From Dermacentor variabilis (taxonomy: Eukaryota > Arthropoda > Arachnida > Ixodida > Ixodidae), in assembly GCF_050947875.1 (NCBI RefSeq), contig NC_134572.1, positions 115,164,709 through 115,228,708 of the forward strand: a stretch of DNA of 64,000 nt. The letters run 5' to 3'. The translations under genes and the position numbers were made by a program. The notes below the pieces were generated by a model, which searched no databases, had not been told where the DNA came from, and saw nothing but the letters and a program-made list of their open reading frames with translations. Below, piece by piece: positions 25,090 to 36,364 of the stretch (position 1 is the first letter of the stretch; every line of letters begins with the position of its first letter).

Positions 25090-25740
25090 ATGAATTAGAA
25101 GGTAGCTGGCCCATGCCGTCGTCCAACTTATCCACGCTGAGGACGTTGATGAAGGGAAGGACTGTTTCTCATCGAGAACGAGGAATATGAGTTTATTTAC
25201 AGTATCTACATGCAGTTCATCAGTCTAGCATGACTGCGAGAGAAAAGTACATCAGTCTAACATGACTGCTTGAGAAAGTGCACTGAGAATCCGCACAACA
25301 GCGGTTTATAAACACTCGGTCCTCCCCCAACACCCAGGTGACGGAAACGGCCGTCCAGTCATCGTAAACAAGTCGCCTCTCTGCAGGACGGTTTACGCAC
25401 ACACACTCACACACACACTTCCTTGCGCGAGGCTCACGGTCCGGAGCCGATGTCAGACGGACTTCGTAGAACTCGGGGCTTGTGTCAGGATAGGTGCCTT
25501 TTATTCTCCAAGCCGACCCCTGCAGCGCGGCCGGGTGCCCATTGTCTTGCGCCTTGGACGGCGCGTGGGAAGGGGCCTTCGTAGACGTTCCCGCGGCAAC
25601 TCCCCCGCTCATAGCAGTACAGGTCGGCGTTGGTGGGTTCGGTAACAAAAATTGGCCCGCCCAAAGCATTCAGTCACAACGGCGACGAGGCTAGAGCGTA
25701 ACGGTGGCGTTGCTAGAAAGTTGACGCCCGCTGTCGCAAC
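25090..25740 (-). mobile_element. Candidate solo LTR or LTR fragment
   Basis: On the - strand the block runs from near 25,740 (GCGACAGCGGGCG) through a GC-rich segment to CTGTAAATAAACTCATATTCC, which contains an AATAAA signal, and on to GTCCTTCCCTTCATCAACG. A promoter-like GC-rich part followed by a polyadenylation signal and no coding sequence is the layout of an LTR. The segment also has a short internal repeat (CATCAGTCTARCATGACTG twice at 25,216-25,268). No pol or gag was found beside it, so the call rests on layout alone. Confidence 0.35.
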
Positions 25741-25839
25741 TGACTGGCAAAACTTGCACCTCAGCTGGGCCGTTCTTAACAATGGGCAGACAGACCAACA
25801 AGGCGAACTAAGCTTCAGTCCTTTTTGCTGCTGTCGAAT

Positions 25840-25842
25840 TTC

Positions 25843-25911
<69 letters not shown>
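25840..25911. repeat. (CAA)n microsatellite
   Basis: About 23 uninterrupted CAA trinucleotides. The poly-Thr frame across it is an artefact. Confidence 0.97.
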
Positions 25912-25912
<1 letters not shown>

Positions 25913-27210
25913 TATGCAGTGAATTAACAGACGCTAGTCAAGATACATATATAAATACTCAAGGAACGATAGTAGTTGAGTGGCAAGAAATATGGACTTA
26001 AGAAACACGGGTAGAAAAAAATTTATTATATAGCCTCGAGGAAGATACCGGGTGTGAGTACAAATTGCATGGAGGCAAGACTCCAAGTTTTCGTGATATA
26101 TGCGCTTGCATGAAATAAACAATTCCGGTGTGCCAGAACATGTTGACGAACACTTCACCGAAGTTGCAACAAAAGCGCACTACGGTTTCCCGTCTTTGCA
26201 CTGACGGATTTATTTATTTGTTCGTTCGTTTGTTTGTCTATTTATTTATCTACCTCTTTGTACAGCATTAAAATATTTCCCTTGCCCCTACTATATGCTG
26301 TTTTCCTATCCTCTGCCCCTATAAACAAATATATAGGCAAACAAAATCAGCACAAGCAAACACAGAAAACAAGGAGCAAATCAACGATGCGGGTTATGTT
26401 GTTGTGCGAGACATGAATTATTGATGAATCACAGGGTCTGTCCGCTCACGCGACATTTCGCCAAAAACAAACGGCCAGTATGCTCGACACAGCGAAGCGA
26501 GCGATCGGGATATGCTAAAAAAACAAAACAGGAACGAAATGCAGGTACCTGCCTATCCACTTACGGCCAACGATAACATCAAGCCCCATTGACTCGCCTC
26601 AGAGCGTGCGGCATGTTGCTTGCTCTACAGACCGAAAATCGACGTATCATACAGGCACAGTAAAGCAGAAGACGTGCTTTAAGTGTAGCTTGAGATATGT
26701 AGAAGTGTACCGCGAGGTACTACTAACCAGGCGCGTTATCGGGAGCTGCAAAGGACTACTTGTGTTCCCGATGGGGAACTCGTCTTCCATCAATCAAACA
26801 TTGGGCGATATTGACGCTTGAAGTAGCTTTGCGGCGCCTCTGGTCCACACGGATGTTTCTGTGTTTTGCTCATTCTATTTATTTCTCGTTTCACCCTGGC
26901 AGACCTAGAGGGAGGGGTCACGCTTTGCGCCCTCCTCCCTTCCTCCACCCCCAAGACATATGCTAGCATTTCTTACACACGTGCATAAGTTCATCTTGGT
27001 CTATACGAGAGTTTTCTAGAGCTAGTGCAGTAAGAGCACCAGTGACCGCCGTGAAATGCAGTATCTCGTTTCCGGATTGACGATTTGGAAACGCACAGAA
27101 GCATCATGGAGGGGCAGATAACATTGTACTCAAACAGTTATTTTTATTTCACCTTCTCAAGTTCACAGGAGAAACATTGCGCGTTGTTTATAGTGATCCG
27201 GTCTGGAGGC
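25912..27210. other. Gene-free stretch
   Basis: An AT-rich TTTATTTATTTG(TTCG)(TTTG) patch lies at 26,208-26,250. No gene is recognised. Confidence 0.4.
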
Positions 27211-27330
27211 TGCCTAGTTCGCGACTTTCTTTTTCAAATTTTATTTCGCCGGTCGCGAAATCCCTGGAACTGCCTAGTTCGCGACTTTCTTTTTCAAATT
27301 TTATTTCGCCGGTCGCGAAATCCCTGGAAC
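27211..27330. repeat. Perfect 60-base tandem duplication
   Basis: 27,211-27,270 and 27,271-27,330 are identical, each starting TGCCTAGTTCGCGAC and ending AAATCCCTGGAAC. Each copy also holds the small inverted pair TTCGCGAC and GTCGCGAA. The length is a multiple of three, but the open frame across it has no recognisable domain. Confidence 0.97.
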
Positions 27331-28651
27331 AGTTCATTCGCTTGTGTAATCCACTGAAAGGAAGAAAAAAGAATTATGTATGTGCGCGTTTGAGCGAAAG
27401 AGAGAAGGTGAATGAAAGGAAACACAAGGGAGCTAGACTAGAGTCAGAAATAATAATAAAGAAAGAAGGGAGCAAGCCAGAACATGGGGTTATTACTATG
27501 CTTCGCTTCGTCAGAACCGGTAACTGAAACCGATGCTCAACAGAACGGCTCCAAAGTCGGCCGTACGGAAGTCCCCAGAATCCCCACTTTCCGCGGCGAC
27601 CTTCCGGGGTGCGAGAATCCGAAGGGCGGCCAGTGCCGGTTGCTATGGCACGATGGCGTGAACACGTCCGACCAGACAGCGTGTCTCTGTCGTCATCGCG
27701 TGCTCTCTTCTCGCGCAAGCGCCGGTGAAAATCCAATCTCCGCTCATCCTCGGGCGGGAACAAAATAACAGGGTCCCTTGAAAAAAAAAAAAAAAAGAAA
27801 ACCCGAAGAACACGAGCCGCAAGCCAACGCGGATACGGAACCGGAGGGAGACCAAGTGAGTCGACTCTCAATTCCAAGAGTTTATCCCCCGGGTTTCCAG
27901 AACGCGGCGCGGCAGCCCGTTGGTGGCGACCGCCAGAAGTCGCATCGAGCGGAAAGAGAGAGATAGGTTTTTGCGGGGTTCTTTCGTGCGGGAAGGCGGG
28001 GTGCAGCGAGGCTTAGCAAAACCTCCCCCGAAGATTTGTTCGCCGTGGCTGCACAGCCTGCGAACCGCGCGCGGGGGAGCAGAAGGAGGTAACGACAAAA
28101 TGCGACAAGAGCTCGGCACGTATCGCGAGAGGCATACGTCGAGAGCGCTGTTGTAGTGTCGTAGGCTCTTCAACACTACAGCGACTGCGCGTTCTTTTAA
28201 AGAAAAATGAAAATAAAATGTAGAGCAGCTCGGGTGCTCCCTTCTCGCCAACGAGCGACGCCGCGCGGAAGCCTTCAATGAATAGGTAATGCGCCGCGCC
28301 TCGCGGTGGCAGGCTGCCGTTGGATTCGCAAAAGGATTGCTTTGCCGTGGCTTTCCGTATTTTTCTTTTTTTTTTTCGAAATAGATGTGTCTATATATTT
28401 TTCACCCTCTATACCGGCGCACAAAACGTGACGACGGGTGCTGGCGACGACACCGCTCTTCATGTGTACATAGTACAGTTATATGTGCGTGCAATATGTT
28501 ATACTTGCCGAGTCGCAACGCACGACGCAGCTTTATTGCGAGCGAGCCGAGTTTTGTGGGGCCGTTATTACCTTGCATTGTTGAAACCTCGGTCGGAAGT
28601 CGTCGCATCGGTGGCGTCCTCCGGTGTGGCTCTGCGGCAGTATGTATGTAT
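27331..28651. other. GC-rich gene-free stretch
   Basis: GC content rises from about 27.5 to 28.3 kb, with long but unrecognised frames on both strands and an A-run at 27,780-27,796. It could be a promoter or 5' UTR region of an unannotated transcript. I see no motif that decides this. Confidence 0.35.
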
Positions 28652-28699
28652 CAACGTTACTAGATTACCTCTAGATTACAAAGTAATCTAGTAACGTTG
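28652..28699. repeat. Hairpin with perfect 17-base arms
   Basis: CAACGTTACTAGATTAC (28,652-28,668) and its exact complement (28,683-28,699) flank a 14-base loop that repeats CTAGATTAC. Confidence 0.9.
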
Positions 28700-29519
28700 G
28701 TATGCACGTACTAACTCAATGGTCCTCCACGAGTCGTGGAACAACCTGCAAGAATTGATTTGACGCCCGTTAGTCCTCTTCTTCTGAATTATTTTCGTTC
28801 ATTCTTTAAATATTGAGACCTGCAGCGAGAGCTTGCTCACAAAGAGAGAAAGAAATGCGCGCTTGCGTATTCGAGTGAGTTCGCATTGAAGTGACCCGCT
28901 TGGGGGCGCGCGTTTCGGCGAGATCGCGTTATGGGACGAGATTTAGGCTATAACGTACGGCGGGAAATGGTCGCGGCTTCGCGGTGCCTTTCGCGCTCTT
29001 TCGAGAGCCGAATGTACCCGAGGGAGATGCGAGGCAAAGCGAGGGCATTAAGCGAACTATACATACCGACGTACGTATATATTCGCGTGTTTTGTAATGT
29101 GAGGCGTGCTTTCGCCATATGTACTCTGCGACATGTGTATACGCTGGTAGTCGGACTCTATAGACATACGTGTCGTGGACATGCTCCAGCTTTTAGTGAG
29201 CCCCTGAGGGCTTTCAAAGTTTGTGTGCGCTTCTACAAAGCACACACGAAATGCTGTTCACCTGTAAGAAGACTTCTGCCTGCAATGAAAGAAAGAAAGA
29301 AAAAGGCCCGTTACTACGAGATTTTAGAATCAACTATTAGGCTTGATTGACAGCCTGGAATTGTGCTCCATGGTATTGGGTGGTGCTGGTATGGACGTCC
29401 TTGATCGCCCCCCCCCTCCCTCTCTCTCTCCTCTCGAAAGAAAATTGGTAGAAATGATGAGATGTCACCGACATATTCGTCATACATGACGTACAAAGTC
29501 ATAGTAAACTGACGCGATA
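28700..29519. other. Gene-free stretch
   Basis: No gene is seen. A frame at 28,931-29,350 (139 codons) has no recognisable domain. A short C-run and CT tract lie at 29,407-29,432. Confidence 0.4.
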
Positions 29520-29755
29520 GAATAGTGGCTATGACGTTCTGCTGCTGAGCTCGAGGTCGCGGGTTCGATCCTTGTCCCTGGTGGCCGCATTCCGATGAGG
29601 GCGGAATGCAGAAGCGCTCGTTTACCGTGCGTTAAGTGCACGTTGAACCCCAGGTGGTCAAAATCATGCTGGAGTTCCTCATTACGGCGGCGTGCCTAAA
29701 GTAGATCGTGGTTTAGGCGCGTAAAACCCCATAGATTAATTAAAAGTTTTTTTAA
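29520..29755 (+). mobile_element. tRNA-derived SINE, Ruka-like
   Basis: A-box-like TAGTGGCTATGACG is followed at 29,562-29,571 by a perfect B box GGTTCGATCC. The body has GCATTCCGATGAGGGCGGAATG, GTGCACGTTGAACCCCAGG, a GGCGTGCC block and the tail GTAAAACCCCATAGATTAATTAAAAG. The same order of blocks is found reversed at 50.1 and 63.8 kb. Ixodid ticks have an abundant SINE of this type (Ruka); the family name is from memory and not searched. Confidence 0.85.
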
Positions 29756-29788
29756 ATATCTTATGTATTTCTTGCACAAGTTATCTCG

Positions 29789-29870
29789 CTGGTGTGGTCA
29801 AGTGGTGCAGTTAAGATTTTGTCGTTCCCACCGGTGGGACTCGGGCTATAATCTCACAGTCGTTATGAGT
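29789..29870 (+). repeat. Second tRNA-like head, possibly another SINE family
   Basis: TGGTCAAGTGG is a canonical A box of the Ser/Leu tRNA type. About 50 bases on, GGGCTATAATC is a degraded B box. No mature tRNA fold is possible with this arm. It lies 35 bases after the Ruka-like SINE. Confidence 0.3.
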
Positions 29871-29899
29871 TGAAGTTGATCGCATGATTATGCACATTT

Positions 29900-31068
29900 T
29901 GCCGAGTTAAGTCACCATACGCAAGACCAGCAGAGGCTGATGCATGCATACCGCTAGGATCCTAAATAAAGGACTGCTGCGAAATCGCGACCCCTATATA
30001 CACCACCAGCTAAAATTTATAATAACGAAGGAATAAAGACGGGCGCACAGTTGCTGTTGATAGGCGCGCAGCGCCGGCGCTTTTCCCAGTTGACCGAGCA
30101 GCTGCGACAACTTTTTTCCGACATGCTCATCGGAAATTCACGACGTTTTTTTAACTCACGCGTCACTCGCCGTTGGATCTGCCGCTGCGAGCGTAACAAT
30201 GGTTGCCCTGCCGCCGGTGCGCTCTTGAACCATCGTTCGCGTCGCTGGGCCGCGCGGACGACTGCATGCACCTCCCTCGTGAAGGATGCGGAGCCGTTCA
30301 TCCTCTGGGGGACCGGCCGGGACGCCGCGTCCCCTGTCACTCGCACCACGCGAAAATGCTTGGAGGACTGGCGTGAACTAGAAAGAGAGAAAAAAAAGTA
30401 AATAAAAGAAAACGACGGGAAGCATATGTTTCGGAAGCTCCTCCACGGCGAGTCCTTGCTTGTTGTCAGCCAGATACGCAGTCGCCGCTCCCGAAGCAGC
30501 GACTGTCACAGAGTAAAACTTGCGCGGAAGCGAACGCGAGGAGGATGCACAGCGCCAGAAGGGATCGAATTCTTGCGGGGCGGAGGCGGCCGGCTTTGAG
30601 CGTGTTGTTGTGCGCGTCCTGGGAGCTTACTCTCTTCCGCCTGAAGGAGCCGACAGGCATCGTCTCCCTTGCGAAGACCGGCGAGAGATGCGTTTCCCGA
30701 GCAGCGGCACAGGGCTATTCGCGAAAGCAACAGCGGCTGATGCGCTTTCTGGGGCCGCGCACGCTAAAGGCAGGCAGACGGGGTGCATGTGTCGTGGTGT
30801 TCTTTATTTTTCGCGGTCTGACGCACTTACCGAGAACGGACCTTCTTGCGCGTCGTCGTCGTCCTCTATACAGTGGTCGTGACGTCATTTGCTTGTCGCT
30901 TTCGTAAGGGGCGCCCCCGCGTTCGTGAGATATTTTATTGCATTGTCGAAATAAGCTTTTTCTCGTGTCGGTACGGAACGAGTCACTTCGCTCAGTGGAG
31001 CCCATGTTTTGCTCGCGGTGACACTATTTAATCCGAAGGTGTGCGTGGAAAAAGTCCAGCGTCATAAA
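29900..31068. other. GC-rich gene-free stretch
   Basis: The region is GC-rich with many overlapping frames on both strands. On the - strand, 30,466-30,660 encodes a 64-residue frame with an internal hydrophobic stretch (SLLALCILLAFASAQ) followed by cysteines. I do not recognise any of these frames as a gene. Confidence 0.3.
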
Positions 31069-31205
31069 GGATGGAAGGAAGGAAAAAGTGGAGAAGGAAA
31101 AGCAGGGAGGTTAACCAGTTTAGCTCAACCGGTTTGCTACCCTATACATGGGAGCGGGATGGGAGGGGGATGAAAGGTGAGGAGAGAGAGAGAGAGAGAG
31201 AGAGA
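31069..31205 (-). mobile_element. LINE 3'-end fragment with (GA)n tail
   Basis: AAAGCAGGGAGGTTAACCAG, GGTTTGCTACCCTATAC and GGGAGCGGGA follow the order seen in the other tails of this lineage, ending in GAGAGAGAGAG at 31,182-31,205. No coding part remains. Confidence 0.55.
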
Positions 31206-31569
31206 CGTCATAAATCTGAAGAGATGTATGCCGAATCAGGTTTGGACGTACCCAGTTTTTACGAGCCCCTGTCTCGCTTTTCTGGTGGCAGCATTCTCGT
31301 CCCGAGTTTACGTCTCAGCTTGCGTCATGGTGAACCGTTCTCCGGCAAGGTTCACCCGGCCTGCAGACGCTGTGCCACATTTCAAAGTGTAGGCGCTGCT
31401 ACACTTGAAAGCGTAGGCGCCTACACAGAATGGCGCAGTGCAACAGGAAGTGCAGTCCTGAAAATCGCCTAGTTGGGTAAGTTGCGCCCAAGAACGAACT
31501 GGAGCTCTCTATGCACATTCAGAGGTGGACAAAACGCTTGAATGATTGCCTGCGCGGAAAGCGGGCGTC

Positions 31570-32070
31570 TTCAGCACCTCCCTCATTCAAACTACTTGCT
31601 TATAAAACTTTACTCCGAACTGAACGAGAATATGCTTGTGCTATTTATGACAACCATCAGGTTGATATGATTAACAGCATTGAATCGGTTCAGAACCGAG
31701 CTGCGACATTCATTCTTTCTGGCTACTCGTATAATACAAGTGTTTGAGCCTTAAAATCCAGGTTGTGTCTTGCATCGCTCATCTCCCGCCGCAAAAGTGC
31801 TCGTCTCTTTTTCTCCCGCCATACGCATCCTAATGCTGTGTATCTATCACGCACCCATTCCACCACGTATTCACGCTCTTTTTTCTTCCACATTCCGTGA
31901 ATGCAATACCCTTCCTTCTGACATCGCCCTCATCACTGACATTTCTCGTTTCAAAGCTGCCATCAAAGACCATCTTTCAAGTCACATTACCTAACCTGAC
32001 AGGCCGTTTTTTTTTTCAATATGTACCCAAACCACATGTAATGTCCTGTTCAGGGACGTTTGAGGTAATG

Positions 32071-32105
<35 letters not shown>

Positions 32106-32122
32106 ATGAATAAATAAACGAA
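31570..32122 (+). pseudogene. 5'-truncated non-LTR retrotransposon, RT C-terminal part and 3' UTR
   Basis: The frame from about 31,570 encodes FKLLAYKTLLR, EYACAIYDNHQ, INSIESVQNRAATFIL and SGYSYNTSV. This is the 'thumb' region typical of the end of CR1/Jockey-type ORF2 proteins. A stop (TGA, 31,745) interrupts it, and downstream segments such as the one containing FRECNTLPSDIALIT are readable in other frames, so it is decayed. The 3' UTR ends AATGT(AAAT)n at about 32,070-32,122, a LINE-type tail. I could not define the 5' junction. Confidence 0.7.
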
Positions 32123-32266
32123 ACAGAAAGATAGCGTACCCGCGGTACGTACCGTAGCTGTTGCGCCTCTGGGTCGCGCTTAGCAAGCGCGACAACGATA
32201 GTTTGATTCTTTCCGACCGCAGTTGCAGTTTACAATGTGCGTGCTGCACATATTTTCTGAGAATGT

Positions 32267-32269
32267 GCT

Positions 32270-32304
<35 letters not shown>

Positions 32305-32333
32305 GAGAGAGACAGAGAGAGAGAGATACAGAC

Positions 32334-32421
<88 letters not shown>
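32267..32421. repeat. (GT)n(GA)n(GATA)n compound microsatellite
   Basis: GT repeats run into GA repeats, then about 20 GATA tetranucleotides from 32,336. The SIYL frames on the - strand are artefacts. Confidence 0.97.
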
Positions 32422-32422
<1 letters not shown>

Positions 32423-34250
32423 GCACAGAAAAGGCATTTCTGAGGAAGGGTGAGAGTAAAGTGAAAGGTACTGATATTAACCAAGTCAGTCGTAGTCAGC
32501 GTTAGTAGGTAACTTGTTTGTGGTCGTAAGCTAGGGGAGGATAGTAAAAAAAAGAGGGGGGACGGGGAGAGGAAAGAACGTGAACAATGGAAGAACATAA
32601 GAAGATGCCGTGTGATAGCGCCACGCAGGGAACTGTGTTTGCTGTCCATTCAGAGCATACCTGCCCCCCCCCCCCCCCCCCCTTCCCACTCTCGTTCTTT
32701 TATAGCGATCTGTAGCAACGCTTTAGTAGCTCTCCGTGCGGATGGCGTTCGGTGTCAGAGACGCAATATCTTTTGTTCTGTAAACGGCCCTTCGTCCTGC
32801 GGTAAGGTGTTAAGCCGAGCTAGTTGCTATCTTGACATGACAGCAAGCAGCTCAGACGTGGCACAGTACGAGGGCGCACCGCACGGGAACCGGTCAAGCG
32901 TCCGCGTCGTCCGATGGTGTTAGTGTACCCGTCCCGCACTTGAGTTGTTTACCGTCCTGTCAGGCCTGTCTTGCAATCGGCTTAGGACAGCACGGCGAGA
33001 AAGTCTTTGGTCGTCAAAGTTAAGGAACTGCGCATCTTAAGTAAACTCGTCGCAGAATTTGCACCAGGGGCTGTCTGTCACGCGGACCAGAGAAGAATGC
33101 GAGACTTCGCGGATCTGGCGTCCGACCACGAACGAAACATTTTAAGATGCGGCAAGAGTAGAGCGGCAACGATAAAGTGCGTGACGACAGTTCGTGAGAA
33201 CTATACTGGGACGTCTCATACGCAAAGCCACCAACTGGCTGGGTCTATTCCTTGCGCATGCAAACATGCATATGCATTTGTCATGAGTGGACACTACAAA
33301 AGTCAATAGCGGACAGTGTTGAAGTAATTCGTACAGAAGAGTGCGCATTTCGGACTGGTTAGTTCATGATTACGAGCAGTAAATAGCGCTAAACAACAGG
33401 CCGAAGGTTGGTCTTGTTGTCTTGGTTGCCAGCGCTGTGGTCTGTGTCCCTCCCTTCGTTCTGTTGTTTAACGCTGTTTACTGCTCATAATTCGTACAAG
33501 TTTGTTGCTTTCAGAGATTGTAACAACGCTTTCGTCACTCTCTGCTGCGTCTGCTTGAAGCGGCCGGCATATTAATAATTATCCGCTTACGAGTACAAAT
33601 TCACGGTCCCTAATTGACATCGTCACACTCCACTTCTTTTCCAGTTTGTTTCTTCACTGTAGCTCGTTAGACCCGTTCTCTTGGGATAGAGTGCAACACG
33701 ACAGTGTCCTCCTGTCTAGCAGGCTTTTGTCGCCTTACAGTCGGTAGTGCCGCTGGATTCTTCAGTGCTCTCTCCGTAGATAAATTTAGACTAATTGCAA
33801 CCAAGAGAACCAAGGACGAAGTTGAAAAGGTGTACTAGTTTGATAAATACGGGAACATAACCTTGCTCCGCGCAGAACGGGAGCTGGACCAGATTTGCTG
33901 AGATTCGTGTCGGATATTGCTTGACCTAAACGTAAGTAATGATCGGGAAGCAAAATAGCACCAACTTGCGGTGGACAGTAAGATCACATGAGAAACGTTG
34001 GCTTTAGAATATAGTTTCCGACAAAAAAACATTCTCCAGTTGCAGAAAGGTTCGATACGCACCACTGCTTCAGAAACAGCGTCTGCGAGGAACCAGTAGC
34101 AGAGTGTGCGCCAATAGGGAGTGGTAAAGTGTACATACAGTGAGATCCAGGCAACCGCTGCGCCTATCAATATTAAAAGACGAAAAGAAAGAATGCTGGA
34201 AAAGACGACAACAGCGTCGTTACTGTACTAAACATGAAATTTTATTTGCA
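32422..34250. other. Gene-free stretch
   Basis: A C-run lies at 32,666-32,682. The frame at 33,007-33,309 has no recognisable domain. A foldback at 33.4 kb is listed separately. Confidence 0.4.
33366..33490. repeat. Foldback hairpin with roughly 40-base arms
   Basis: The left arm 33,366-33,407 (ATGATTACGAGCAGTAAATAGC then GCTAAACAACAGG) pairs with 33,452-33,490 at most positions. The loop is about 44 bases. The words ATGATTAC and AGCGCTAAACAAC recur in the 36.4-36.8 kb inverted repeat. Confidence 0.8.
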
Positions 34251-34269
34251 TTGTAAAGCTCACTCCTGT

Positions 34270-34680
34270 GCGGTGTCTCTGGTGGCCGCCGTAGTAACTA
34301 CCACGCGTGGTGCGGCGATGCGTGGTCTGAGCTGCTTGAGGCACTAGTGGATCCAGAAGTGCGTGTGTGTGTGAGGGGGGGGGGGATGAGGGTTTGATGA
34401 AGCCCCCTCCCCTCCTTTGTATAATGTCCGCGCTTATTTCGCGCTAAAAAAATCAAGCAAACATCGCGCACCTCCCCCACCTCCCCCTGTCTACGCATGT
34501 AGCGCTTATCCTCGATCCCCCGTGAGCTGTGGTGTGTGCGAGCGCGCGCGGAATGCTCGACCGGTCGGAGCATGAATATTGACTCACCGGAAGAGGCACT
34601 AAACCACCGCTGTTCTAAGAAGGCTCGGTGTCATTCTCGGTGTCCGAGAACCCAGGTCCTGATACTGGCGCCCAACGAGG
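34270..34680 (+). mobile_element. Possible LTR end with a tRNA-Lys-type primer-binding site
   Basis: TGGCGCCCAACGAGG at 34,666-34,680 closely matches the primer-binding sites of LTR elements primed by tRNA-Lys. The preceding 400 bases are GC-rich and non-coding, compatible with an LTR. No gag or pol frame follows before the microsatellite at 35.5 kb, so at most an LTR and leader remain. The LTR's 5' border was not found. Confidence 0.35.
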
Positions 34681-35544
34681 TATCTTAACTTTGCTTAAGC
34701 GACAAGCTGGTGCGAGGAAGAGATTCCTTCTTTTTCCCGCTGCTCTCATCGACCGAGCATCACGATCATGAAGATACAAGCAGGCACCCGTGCCAACTGA
34801 CCAGAAGGCGGCTCACTCAGCGTGCAGTAGAGCCAAACATACAAAGCGCCACGCCACACCCCTCGTGCAGAGCGGGAGCGGGCGGCCATTCGTTTTTCTG
34901 TTTGTCGGGATGGCGAACTCCCGGGGGCGGGAAAGAGGCGGGGGACATCGTGTACCGCGATAAGGGCATCCCCGTGTTCCGGATGACCGTGCACTTCATC
35001 TTACTTCCGCCCTCACGGCCCCGGTTCCGCTCTGACTCCGAGGAAAGGTGCAGGGGGTGTGGCGTGCCAATGACTCCCACGAGCCGAGAACGGCCGTTCG
35101 CTCCCAAGGGTTTGCGTTTGCGGCTCAGGCCCTGCGCTGTATATAGCCACTGCCATTGCGGCACGTGGCGGATACGAGCTGCGCCAAACACTTCTCGCTA
35201 TACGGTATAGTGGGGGACAGAACGAGACCATTTCCAGTTTTGCTTTTTATGCTTTTGTTCTTTACACTTGTTGTCATTGTGGTAGCTGCTCTTCTTTTCT
35301 TGCGGCGTTCCTGTGGGCATGAAGTACAAGAACACCGAAGTTCTTGTACGGATACATGAGCAGAACTGAAAAATCTAAACTTTTTTTTTGTCACAGATTC
35401 GAAACCACTTCGCGAGATACGAGATATTAGCAAGGCAATTATGGAGCGCATGTGCAGAGTAATAATATAAATGCCGGACTTGTAACAGGCGTAAGTAGCA
35501 CCTATCTATGTACTATGTCAGAATACGGCGAACTACATGTAGAG
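34681..35544. other. Gene-free stretch
   Basis: GC-rich to about 35.2 kb, with no recognised protein in the frames on either strand. A perfect small hairpin GTACAAGAAC/GTTCTTGTAC lies at about 35,320-35,346. Confidence 0.4.
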
Positions 35545-35625
35545 AACAAACAAACAAACAAACAAACAAACAAACAAACAAACAAACAAACAAACGAACG
35601 AACGAACGAACGAACGAACGAACGA

Positions 35626-35656
<31 letters not shown>

Positions 35657-35803
35657 AACGAGCGAACGAGCGAACGCGCGAACGAGCGAGCGAACGAACG
35701 AACGAACGAACGAACGAACGAACGAACGAACGAACGAACGAACGAACGAACGAACGAACGAACGAACGAACGAACGAACGAACGAACGAACGAATGAATG
35801 AAC
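35545..35803. repeat. (AAAC)n(AACG)n compound microsatellite
   Basis: About 12 AAAC units pass into about 50 AACG units with a variant patch of AGCG/CGCG near 35,650-35,690. The long NERT and SFVR frames on both strands are artefacts of the tetranucleotide. Confidence 0.98.
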
Positions 35804-36364
35804 GAATAACGTATAACCTGTCTGGTCTGCCTGCCGTTCGCGTATTAACGAAATAATTCACGTACTCCACTGAGCAAAAGTATACCGACCAGGGATTCTG
35901 CGACAAAGCCAATTTTCTTCTCCGCCGGCAAATGCAATTTGAAATTGAAGACTGCAGCGCAAACTTGGAATTGCAAATTTACCTGCGCAATCGTGAATTT
36001 CACTTCGCGCGTCTGAATTACGAATAGATCCGAGTTTTTTCGGCGACCCTGTGTCCTGCATACGTTAGCTCGCGGGTGCAAGTACGTTTGAACGTACGCA
36101 CAAAAGAAGCAGTGAATTAACAAACCAATAAAGAAATAGGGATACTTTGTGAGCGACGCTCGCTGAAATCTATAGTATAGTGTAGTATAGTAGTAGAATT
36201 TCGCGGTACAACAAATAGCACAAAAGGTGACATCTGCAGTCCAACGCAGTACTTGCAGAATGCCTAATTAGGTGTTATTTTCATTTTATTGTTGCACGTT
36301 TCTCCGCTGGCATGATCCAGTGTTCAGCACAATGCGTTGGCGGGTTAGTTGGTTAGAATTCATG
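35804..36364. other. Gene-free stretch
   Basis: No gene is seen. About 35,910-36,005 carries AATTTGAAATTGAA, TTGGAATTGCAAATTT and GTGAATTTCACTTC words, which are weakly self-complementary. Confidence 0.4.

Noticed and set aside
27374..27877. 167-codon minus-strand frame in GC-rich DNA
   Set aside because: No recognised domain, low-complexity FFFFF stretch from an A-run, and competing frames on the other strand.
29520..29600. tRNA gene at the perfect B box
   Set aside because: The downstream body and tail are shared with two other copies and the acceptor stem does not pair, so it is a SINE head.
30846..31031. Frame beginning with a valine-rich hydrophobic stretch as a signal peptide
   Set aside because: It begins at a TTG codon, has no ATG, and the valines come from a GTC repeat.
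35452..35912. Frames of about 135 codons with NERT and SFVR repeats
   Set aside because: They are translations of the AAAC/AACG array; no sequence outside the array supports a protein.
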